Origin: Ilex aquifolium
Taxonomy: Eukaryota; Streptophyta; Magnoliopsida; Aquifoliales; Aquifoliaceae
Reading direction: 5' to 3'
DNA: 64,000 nucleotides
NCBI GenBank assembly: GCA_951799425.1
Contig: OX637394.1
Location: forward strand, 50,347,142 to 50,411,141
In this document: positions 54,926 through 64,000 of the stretch, piece after piece
Layout of the letters: every line of letters starts with the position of its first letter
Position numbering within the stretch: position 1 is the first letter of the stretch
Program-made: the position numbers and the translations under genes
The notes under the pieces: model-generated
The model's database searches: none
Told to the model about the DNA's origin: nothing
What the model saw: only the letters and a program-made list of their open reading frames with translations

Positions 54926-57900
54926 CTGGTTGAAAATGGAGGATGCACGAGCACCCGTCATCCGGGAGGGTAGATGTATACAGAGACTGTTTCGTGACTC
55001 GAATCCATAACTTCCGGGTCCAATAGAACAATGGGGAGGATTTCATATCAGTGAAACTATATATTTATGTACAAGAACTGACATTTTCAAATTCTAATAA
55101 TGCAGTTTCTGCTCCTGCTGGGTTTCCTGATCATCCACACAGAGGTTTGATTCTTCACCATTTTTGCCTCATTTTAATCCTCTTGGAACAAGTTTGACTT
55201 AGATTGTTGAGAAACTGCATTGGGTTAGTTCTGAATCTGATCCTTCTCTCTGTTTTCTCTTTCACAGGATTTGAAACAGTCACCTACATGTTACAGGTAT
55301 AGCAATTTACAATATTCCACTTCATAAGAAAACAAAAACAGAACTAAGGAACCAAACAAAATTCATAAAAAAAAAAACTTTTTCTTTCTTATCTGCTTCC
55401 TTACTTGTCTATGTCTATGACTATGACTATGACTATCAGTTTGTTCCAGTTTTTGTCTGAATAGGTTCTGGAATCATTTGATTGTTTTTCCCCCAAAAAC
55501 ACTCAAAGAAACAATTTTTATCTATATATTTTCTATTGATAGATTATTAATCAGTTTTGGCCAGACTTGTTACTGTCAAATTTAGCACGACCCAGATGTA
55601 TTTTTATGTTGTACAAATTATATAGTTTTTTTTTGGTTCGTCATACGGATGGTTGGACTAATTTACGTTCATCTTGACTAATTCCCTCTCCGCAGTCTTG
55701 TCAATGATAGACCATCCACGCTGAGACTGGAGTATTTATGAAGGATAAATCCTGCATTCCCTAGCCCCAAGGAATTACCAAATTTCGAATTCATGACGTT
55801 TGAATTTACAGCACATCTATATACCACTTGAATTACCCTTGAGATTGTACATATATTGTACATAATATACAATTGGCAAAGCCTGGCAGACATTTCTGTG
55901 TGGTTTGCTGGCTATAGTAGTCCTCATAGAAATAATATATTTATTAACTCGTACCTTTCCATATCCGTATTCTATTATATAAAATTTTTGTATTGCCGTA
56001 TCACATCATGTCATATCGTACCTATACCCGATATTCTTGCTTCCTAGATGACATCATATAGAACTGTGATCAATTTCTCCCTTTACCATAAGTCATTTTT
56101 AGGCTAGCTATAATATGGTTAGGTAAATTATAGTTGAAATGCTGAGAGAATATTTTTGGAGTCAACAGGGAGCTGTAACACATGAAGATTTTGAGGGACA
56201 TAAAGGGACCATTGAAGCTGGTGACTTACAGTGGATGACTGCTGGAAGAGGAATTGTTCACTCAGAAATGCCTGCAGCACAGGGAACTCAAAAGGGCTTA
56301 CAGTTGTGGATCAACCTCTCATCCAACCATAAAATGTAAGTAAACCCTTAATTTTTTTTTTTTTTTAAAGTATAAATTTAGACCATTCCTCGATTTGTAG
56401 GTGTCATCTTTGCGTAAGGGACATACAAATCTTCTCCGTTTTGTTCTAATTTTATGAAGAGAGACAAATAGACACTTAACTACTTGTTGATCAAAGTGGC
56501 TAGTATCAAACTCATTCTGCAAAATTAAATAATTTGGGGATATTTTATGCACATTAGAAAGTCAATACTTTAATTTCAAGGGTAGTTCAAGTGGTAATAC
56601 GGATGAATTATAAATTCAGATGTTCTGAATTCTAAATTTGACAATTCATTGGGGTTAAATTAAGATTGATTTATCTCACACGAATACCATAGTCCGATAT
56701 AGATGATTTATCTTTAATTAAACCGTAAAAAAAATTAATCGAAATATATATAAATTAATTCAAATACTTACTCTGACGGCTGAAAAAAAAAAGTCAATAC
56801 TTTAGAAACTTTTCAAATAGGAATATACAATCATCACGCATGGCTATGATGATCATGGATGCTTTGCTAGTGCGTCCAACCCAATGTTCCCATCTTTACT
56901 CTCTACCTTTTATTGGGATCCCACAATGAAAAGAGAGATCCTTGATAATTGTTGGTCTTCCTTGAGCTTCTGATCCTGCTTTTACACTTTGAAAAAAGTA
57001 GCTTGAGAATTTTTATTCTTTACCCTTTTTTTTTTATCATTGAAGTTGCAGAGGAATACAACCTTACCCAATCATTAGGATTGTCGTACCTTATCGTATC
57101 ATACTTTCAAATCATATAGATTGCATATAGTCTATTTATTTATAAGATTCATATTCTTACGTTTAATTAGATTTGTGTCAACTTATTTGTAAAACTTAGT
57201 TTAATATAAGTGTTATAACCATCAAATTTGGTTTACACACTCCACCTGGTTGTCCCCGTGATTTGGTAAACAAACTTGAGTTTGAGGGGAGAGTTAATAT
57301 GTATATATTTAATGTTTGTCCCATATCGATTAGACTGGGATACTTTACTATTTCTCTTGTACTATAAATACACCTCCTCACGTATATTAAAAAGTACACC
57401 AAAACAATATATATTCACTTTCTATTCTCTTCTTTAATATGATGGTATCATAATGTACATCTTTTGATGACAGGATTGAGCCAAGGTATCAAGAAATAAC
57501 AAGCAAGGACATAGCAGAAGCTACTAAAGATGGGGTAAAGGTGAGAGTTATAGCAGGAGAGGCATTGGGAACCAAGTCAGAAGTATACACAAGGACCCCC
57601 ACCATGTACCTGGACTTCACACTAAAACCAGGAGCTCATCTTCTCCAACCCATCCCACTACCTTGGAATGCTTTTGTATACATCTTGGAAGGTGAGGGAG
57701 TGTTTGGCAACTCAAAATCTTTGCCAATCACAGCCCACCATATTCTCCTTCTAGGCTCTGGTGATGGCTTGGAGGCATGTAACAAGTCTTCCAAGGCTCT
57801 AAGGTTCATTTTAGTTGCGGGTCAACCGTTGGGTGAACCGGTCGTACAATTCGGGCCTTTTGTGATGAATAGTCAAGAGGAGATTGACCAAACTGTTGAA

Positions 57901-57978
57901 GATTTTGAGAATTACACTAATGGGTTTGAGAAAGCAAGGCATTGGAGATCTGAAACCACCCTTGATCTTGATTTTTAG
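54589..57978 (+). CDS. Pirin (cupin-fold iron-binding protein)
   Basis: Pirins are bicupin proteins that bind Fe in the N-terminal cupin. Plant pirins interact with a G-protein alpha subunit and act in seed and light responses, and some family members have quercetinase activity. Exons: 54589-54704, 54820-54869, 55106-55144, 55268-55296, 56169-56335 and 57474-57978 (TAG). Phases agree, giving 301 aa, the normal length. The metal-site motif is intact: His65 and His67 in FPDHPHRGFETVTYMLQ, and His109 and Glu111 in AGRGIVHSEMP. The C-terminal cupin (about 170-290) includes FVYILEGEGVFG and ALRFILVAGQPLGEPVVQFG. The start codon follows a short leader with a TATA box, and the N-terminus MQETNVFNVVNDPRPVVRKF resembles plant pirins. 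Introns 4 and 5 hold SINE-like elements in opposite orientations. Confidence 0.94.
55634..55840 (-). mobile_element. SINE-like element, copy 8, in pirin intron 4
   Basis: Collinear with the family: TTTACGTTCATCTTGACTAA, then CATCCACGCTGAGACTGGAG, CTAGCCCCAAGGAATTACC, and the end ATACCACTTGAATTACCCTT. Confidence 0.6.
56579..56784 (+). mobile_element. SINE-like element, copy 9, in pirin intron 5
   Basis: Begins AGGGTAGTTCAAGTGGTAAT (box A-like) and ends ACTTACTCTGACGGCTG followed by an A-run. Opposite orientation to the copy in intron 4. Confidence 0.65.
57200..57460 (+). mobile_element. Copia-type LTR remnant at the end of pirin intron 5
   Basis: A purine tract GAGTTTGAGGGGA (about 57278-57290) is followed by an LTR-like block (about 57291-57442) with TGTCCCATATCGATTAGACT, a TATAAATA box, and an end at TTTAATATGA. 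TGGTATCA (57443-57450) resembles the start of the Met-tRNA primer-binding site. Exon 6 begins 23 bases later. Both borders are decayed. Confidence 0.45.
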
Positions 57979-60133
57979 TGCATTTCTTTTTATCTACAAA
58001 AGTTATTATTTCATTTAAATTAAATGGCGTATCCAGTAGTATTGCGGGATCTGGGGAAAGTTAGATGTATGTAACTTTATCTTCCAAGCAGTGAGGTTAT
58101 TTCCGCATTTAAATTGAGAAGAAAAAATGTATTATGTTTCATGATGTAACTCATGTACACTTATCAAATGATTATTATCATCGTTTAGGCATGTGGCCAT
58201 GTCATGTGGATAAAGTTGTGTAACTGTGAAAAAGTTCCAAAATGAGTCATGATTGCAACTCTCGGCTATTATACTAAAGAAATTCATAGCTACGAAATTT
58301 TTTTTTTTTTTTTTTAAATTCAAAATATTATATTATTGATTGAATAATTTGTAGTACATAGGGCGGACCCAAGAATATTTGATGCTCAAGGCAAAAATTT
58401 TAGATGGGACCGCAAATTATTTTTAGATGAATAATTTATTTATTTTTATTTTTAAATTTTAAATTTATATCTTTTAATAGGTATATTTAAAGTGAAAAAT
58501 AACATGCAAAACAAATGCATTATGTAACTAATTGATTATATTAAAATTAACTTAACTTAGAAATTATAAATCAAGAAAATAAAACTAAATAAATAGGTCA
58601 AAGTTATTGCAAATCCAGATAAAATAAGAGCACAGAATCTTGTAATTTTGTGTGCAAAAATATAGTGCGATCATTTTTTTTCTTTTTTGAATGTATATAT
58701 ATTTATGATTTGAAGAAAAATATTTTTGATCATTTTACGATACATCCAATTTTTTTTAAAAAAAATTTATTCCTATAATTTTATAAGACGTACGAGAATG
58801 GGGTCCTCGGCGATCACTTCACTTACCTAGGGATGTAGTTGACACTATATATATATGGTCAAAATCCTAATCGTTCTCATAATGGAAAGAAAATATCTAA
58901 TTATATGAATTTTGCCAAAAATAAAAAATTACAATTGACTAATTTATACAAATGCATGTGTTGTCTGAAGTCTAATAAAACTAATGACACTAATTCCAAA
59001 TTTCTAATGATTTATTACTAATTTATGAATTCTTTCTTAAAATGACAAAAATGAGGATTTGAAAGACTAAAAGATGAAATTTGTCCACAAATTAAAGGTG
59101 CTCATAACAAAGTAATGAATCTTGATCGTTGGCTCAATTTGGATCAAATATCATTTGTCACGCTCAATTCTGAGTCTGACTCTCTCTACTTCAACTACCA
59201 CTTTGTAGCTTTTTGATGCGCTTTGAATACATGACGGTCATGTCGCTCCAAATAATCTATTACTATCCGTTCTACATCACTCTTCTTATAATTGAGAACC
59301 ATTCGATTCACGTATATTTTGAACTTGTAATTATAATGTAAAGTCAGGATACACACAACCAATTATCATACGCATCGAATCTTCCAAGATTCTCTCATAA
59401 AACTCAAACTTTTTTTTTTTAGGTCATTCATAAAACTCAAACTTGAAACATGAAATAGTATTACTCATATATCAAACTTTTTTATCCCAGTTATCTCGAC
59501 GGATTTTAATAGTAGACGTTAGAACTTAAAAAAAAATTACACCTTCAATGAAGTGGCGTAAATCATTGTGAGGAACAAATATGGCTGGTTTGAGGGTGAA
59601 GATGGCAGGGATGGTATTGTTGAAGATAAGATTATATGATAAGGTATGAGAAGACGATTTTTAATTATTATTCATCGATTATAGTGTTTATTGTGTGTTA
59701 GTCAATTTTTAATTATTTTACTATGTTTTGTTCTTCAATTTTAGTTTAATAGTTTTATTATACTAATATCTCAGTGATAATGCATATGGGTGGAGGAGGT
59801 AATCTGTGAGGTGGAGGGAGGGAGAAAGACATGTTTTTTAGTATACCCAATACTCCTTTTTCATAGGGAAACTAGGGAGAAAGAAAAATCAGACACAGTT
59901 ATGCTGACGCGACGCGACGCGACGATGACTCCATACCCTTAGAAAGAGTATGGGAGACAACAAAAACTCGTTTTTTTTTATATGTCGTATATGTAAATCC
60001 TAGATGTAAAATTCATCTATTAAAGGTATAAAAATAAAAAAGAAAAAAAAATGAAAAGAATAGGCTAGGCATATGATGAAATAAGAAATAAGAAGAGCCA
60101 ATGAGATATAAATAATAAATCATAAATAGAGTT
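57979..60133. other. Pirin 3' flank and AT-rich intergenic DNA
   Basis: Probable 3' UTR to about 58150, then AT-rich DNA without genes. A 15-17 T run lies at about 58299, and a CGACG repeat (GCGACGCGACGCGACG) at about 59908-59923. Confidence 0.4.
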
Positions 60134-60415
60134 GGGAAATTTGGAGGCCGGTCCCCCTATATGGACTTGTTTGGACTTAAGTCCGTCAAGGAAACTTATT
60201 TGTTATGAAGTCCGTTTTTTATCAATTTTACCATACTATCCCTTCCCTTTAAAAGTGAAATAAAACTAAAAATTTAAAACTTCTAAATCTTAGGAGTTTG
60301 ACTAACATTAAAATCTTTTCTCTCTCATATCTATCTATATCCATATATAGGTTAAGAGTTTGACTAACATTAAAATTTTGTCTCTCTCTTATCTATCTAT
60401 ATCCATATATATGTT

Positions 60416-60457
<42 letters not shown>

Positions 60458-60996
60458 ACATTAAAAATAAAAAATAGTAACATTCAAATACAAAAAAAGT
60501 TATGATTTGGATACAAAAAATAATACATTTAAACATAAAAAAAAATTGAAACATTCAATATTAATATTTTTAAAAAATAACAACAGTAACATGTTCAACA
60601 AAAATTGTAACATACTTAACAATAATTATTTCTCTCAAATTCAAACGCAAAAAATAGTACCATTCAAACACAAAAAATAGTAATATTCAAAAACAAAACA
60701 ATAGTAATATTGAATATTAATATTTAGTAAAATAATAGTAGTAACATGCTCAACAAAAACAGTAACATGCTCAAAATAATAGGAACATGAACAGTAACAT
60801 ACTCAACAAAAGTAGTAACATGAACAGTAACATAATAAAAAAAATAGTAACATGAATTTGATATATATATATATATATATCACTTTCCTCACTATAGCAC
60901 TACCACCATCACACCATCGTCACCTCCCGAGCAACGTCAACCATCACGTTGTCATCACCTCCACAACAACGCTCACCACCACACAAAAGCTCATTC

Positions 60997-61043
<47 letters not shown>

Positions 61044-61313
61044 TAGAGAGAGAGATCTTTGAATTTGAATTTTAAATTTATGATGAAGATTTTATTGTCA
61101 TATTTTAATTGACCTTGAATTAAGGGATAACAATTTCCAAAATAGGAAATTAATTTAACTTCCTTTCAAGGAAGGGTATTTTTGAGATAAAAAAAAAAAG
61201 TGGACTTAAGTCATTACATATAATTTTAAACACGGACTTAGCCCCTTATAAGTTTCCTTGCCGGACTCATCTCCAAACAAGTACATCTAGGGGGACTCAC
61301 TCCCAATTTTCAC
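60134..61313. mobile_element. Mutator-type non-autonomous element with about 90-bp TIRs
   Basis: 1,180 bp with the exact 9-bp target duplication AATAGAGTT (60125-60133 and 61314-61322). The arms share GTCCCCCTA, ACTTGTTTGGA, CAAGGAAACTTAT and AAGTCCG blocks in inverted order. The interior contains a (TA)18 tract (60419-60454), many AGTAACAT words, a TA-then-GA microsatellite (about 60997-61056) and a small CAC-rich patch. No transposase. Confidence 0.88.
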
Positions 61314-61322
61314 AATAGAGTT

Positions 61323-62749
61323 CACCTAAAGTGGGCTATCTTTTATGAGTGGATTTTTACTCACTCGCTTTCCAGTTCACTAATCAGGGGAGGTCCGGAA
61401 AGCCCTCACTTTATTGATGGAAAATTTAGATCCCTTTTTCCTCTCACCCTCTCCCGGTTATGGTTCATGAAAGGGTTACTTGGTGTCAAGGTAATAGCTA
61501 TGAGCTTAAATACATGGTATGAAGGGTATTATTGTCCTTTAAATAACAACATTCTGGAAGGAAATATCAATTTCCTATGCCCAATCGTCCATTTAGCTTG
61601 TTGGGATCACGATCTGTTTATTTGGACGAAAAAGATATCGAGAACAAATAAGTCTAAAAACATAAAGAGGTGAAGCGTCTATTATAAAAATACAAGGGAG
61701 TAAAGTGCAACTGCATCAAACTGGGTAAAAAAGAATTTGTCCTAGAAAATGAATTTGGTCAAGTAAATTGCATATTATTCTGGTTAGAGTAATGCTACAA
61801 AACCTAAATGAAATTAAAAAAGAATTCAATTGTTAGTAAGTTTCATCATTGAATACACTCTCCATTATTAATTTAATGGTCACAATGCATTAAATTTTCA
61901 GACTATATCTCAATAAACTTAAGAAGTACGAATATAGATATGAGATATGGATATTATACGATACGAATATGAGGATACAATAAAACTTAAAAAAATAGGA
62001 TGCGGGTATGACTACGATACGTCTATAATAAAATATATTATATAATTTTTTACTATTATTTAACGACTTAAAAATTATAACTTTTAGTAATTATTTCACA
62101 ATAATAAGCAAAATTATACAATTTTTACTTTGAAAAATGTGTAATATCGTGTTATTATGATATATCCATAAAATGAAAGTGATCAATCAAAGGAATTAGA
62201 ACCAATATTTAACTAATTGGTTTGTTTACAAGTATTATTTTCTAAAATTATAGTGTTTAGTATATAGTACTTAAAAAATACTTGTGCCTTCAAAATCAAA
62301 TGAAATTTTGTTGATGTATTGTATAATTTGTGAATTCGAAATGAGAGGATATACATTAAAATTAAGAATTATACATCTTGCTCCGTGTATAGAAATATCT
62401 GCAAAATATCCACATATTTTATTAATTATTAAATACGTACATTATGTATATGATACATATCGTTGAGTATCCGATGAATATCATATCTAATACGATATCT
62501 AATACGGATACGTCGATTTTGACTAAGTATTCGTATTTCATAGCCAATAACACTAGTGTATTTTTAAGGGTTTTTGGAAATCAATTTATTTTCTATAACT
62601 TATTTGGTTTTAAATACAAACTTAAAAAAAATTGATAAAAATGAGACTTTAGAGCATAAGGAATGAAATACTTGTAACATCACAGTTACTATTGAAAAAA
62701 CTACATAAAAAACCGATTAATTTAAAAACTAAAACTCTTAAATTTTATA
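61323..62749. other. AT-rich intergenic DNA
   Basis: About 61922-62540 has inverted TACGAATA-type ends and many GATACGAATA words, a possible decayed DNA transposon. Borders and duplication were not fixed. No gene seen. Confidence 0.35.
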
Positions 62750-63497
62750 TCTATATAATAAAGTACAATACAATTCAAATTTCAAAAGATAAACAAAATG
62801 ACTTTTGCTATTCGCAGTTGAGATCTCTTTAAATTTTACTTTAAAGTTAATCTGACAGTTAATATTAACACTCCAAATTTAATATAGAAAATAGGGTCCT
62901 AAGTGTGTGTTTGAGGTGACTTTTTAAAAATATTTTTAATACTTATAACTTCTCATAAATACTTAAAAAAAAAGGTGTTTGGAAACCACCCCACCACCAC
63001 CAACCCCACCGCCCTACCACAATCACCACTACCACCACCGCCACCCCACCGCCACTGTCGCCACTCTACCACACTCATCGCCCCACTGTCACCGTCACTA
63101 CCACCATTACTGCCACCTCACCATCACCTCTTTCACAACAACCACCACCACTGTCCCACCATCTCTACTATCGTAACCCCACCACCACCACCACCACTGC
63201 TGCCGCCACCTTACCATCACCGCCACTATCCTACCATCACCCCCATTGCCCTCCAACCACAATTACCATTGTCACCTATAGCTGTCACTATTACAACTGG
63301 TTGTCATTATCCATCACAACTATCACCGTCTTTCATTACCACCACTACCGACCACCATTACTACCACCGCTCGCCCCCACTATAATCAGTGCTCAAATTT
63401 ATTTATTTTTCCTCTATATTTGTAATTGGATTTTAAATGTGAATACAAATATGTTTATTGTTGTTATTCCGTGACTTCAAGCACGAAAAATAACTAA
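62750..63497 (+). mobile_element. Helitron-like element 2 with CAC-rich core
   Basis: Begins TCTATATAATAAAGTACA and ends AAATAACTAA before T. A small hairpin, CGTGACTTCAAGCACG, lies about 8 bases before the CTAA end. 62985-63375 is a degenerate CCACCA/CATCAC tract. Flanks (GTTGAGATCxxTTTAAATTT, TAATCxGACAGTTAATATTA, TATAATCAGTGxT) match the element at 51229-52205. Non-coding. Confidence 0.62.
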
Positions 63498-63935
63498 TTT
63501 TCTTATATTAAAATACTTTTATCTCTCTGTCTCATATATAAAGTCCTCTGGGCCGCAATGCAAGTGCTGATCCAAAAGTCAGCCATTGGTCAATCTGGCC
63601 TGTGCTGGCGATTAGGCCGATGAGTAGGATCATGGACCTTCTTTTTTGCTAGATGAATAGACCTGACCCAAGAGGATGGCCCAGTTTATAGGTCCATGAA
63701 ACTAAAAAATTAAGAAAAATTGTGAAATTTGAAAAAAAATAATTAAAAATTTAAGAAAATAAATTTTTTGTTACTTTTGTATTAACTAATTGATGCACGC
63801 GTAAATTATTTTTATATTTAAAACTATATACACGAGTACATTGAAAAAATATACTATAATAGTGTTAGTCACAGCCTTATTTTTTTTTAAAAATATTATC
63901 TATGTATATTTAAAATTATTGCAAATATACTTAGG
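63498..63935. other. Intergenic DNA
   Basis: No gene was seen. 63540-63690 has higher GC but no protein or RNA family I recognise. Confidence 0.35.
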
Positions 63936-64000
63936 ACGAATTACACCCAGACCTCCTGACATTTAAAATATTACACACAACTCCCCTGAGGTTTGTATTC
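63936..64000. mobile_element. Probable left TIR of another Mutator-type element, cut by window end
   Basis: GGACGAATTACACCCAGACC followed by C-rich, spaced words (CTCCTGACATTT, ACACACAACTCCCCTGAGG) resembles the left ends at 48926 and 50281. The partner end would lie beyond base 64000. Confidence 0.45.

Noticed and set aside
61922-62540. Possible hAT-like element with TACGAATA ends
   Set aside because: Inverted ends are short and the flanks show no duplication, so it is only mentioned within the intergenic entry.

Overview
The window is nuclear DNA from a flowering plant, most likely a eudicot. It is AT-rich. Its genes are split by many GT-AG introns into exons as short as 29 bases, and the space between them is packed with plant-type transposons. 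I cannot name the species. I find four real protein genes, each rebuilt exon by exon with matching splice phases. No rRNA, tRNA or CRISPR array is visible.

Layout. (1) 158-1436, minus strand: the 5' part of a fimbrin (plastin) actin-bundling gene, running off the left edge. (2) 2000-7700: intergenic DNA with a SINE, a 1.15-kb Mutator-type element and two foldback MITEs. (3) 7860-12950, plus: a complete five-exon gene for a DEK-C plus two-SWIB-domain nuclear protein. Its first intron holds a 1.26-kb TRIM retrotransposon with an exact target duplication, and its fourth intron holds a roughly 450-bp tandem duplication. (4) 13000-25280: intergenic DNA with SINEs, a solo LTR, MITE-like elements and long simple repeats. 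(5) 25491-47524, plus: a complete nine-exon, 760-codon SHV3/GDPDL-type glycerophosphodiester phosphodiesterase-like gene. It spans 22 kb because its introns contain a 6.56-kb minus-strand Athila-like Ty3/gypsy derivative, an 817-bp hAT-type element and three copies of a short hAT-like MITE family. (6) 47525-54470: a transposon-dense gap with two Mutator-type long-TIR elements (one containing a LINE RNase H fragment), a CAC-rich Helitron-like element, a near-perfect foldback MITE and a SINE. (7) 54589-57978, plus: a complete six-exon pirin gene (301 aa), with SINEs in two introns and an LTR remnant just before its last exon. (8) 57979-64000: intergenic DNA with another Mutator-type element, a second CAC-rich Helitron-like element, and what looks like the start of a further long-TIR element at the right edge.

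The four genes have unrelated roles (actin bundling, chromatin or transcription, cell-wall or GPI-anchored surface protein, cupin-type nuclear or stress protein) and do not form a pathway. The strongest signals beyond the genes are structural. They are a dense set of transposons with readable target-site duplications, a gypsy element that kept gag-protease but lost RT-RNase H-integrase core, and paired Helitron-like elements carrying expandable CAC-rich cores. I saw no convincing new molecular system.
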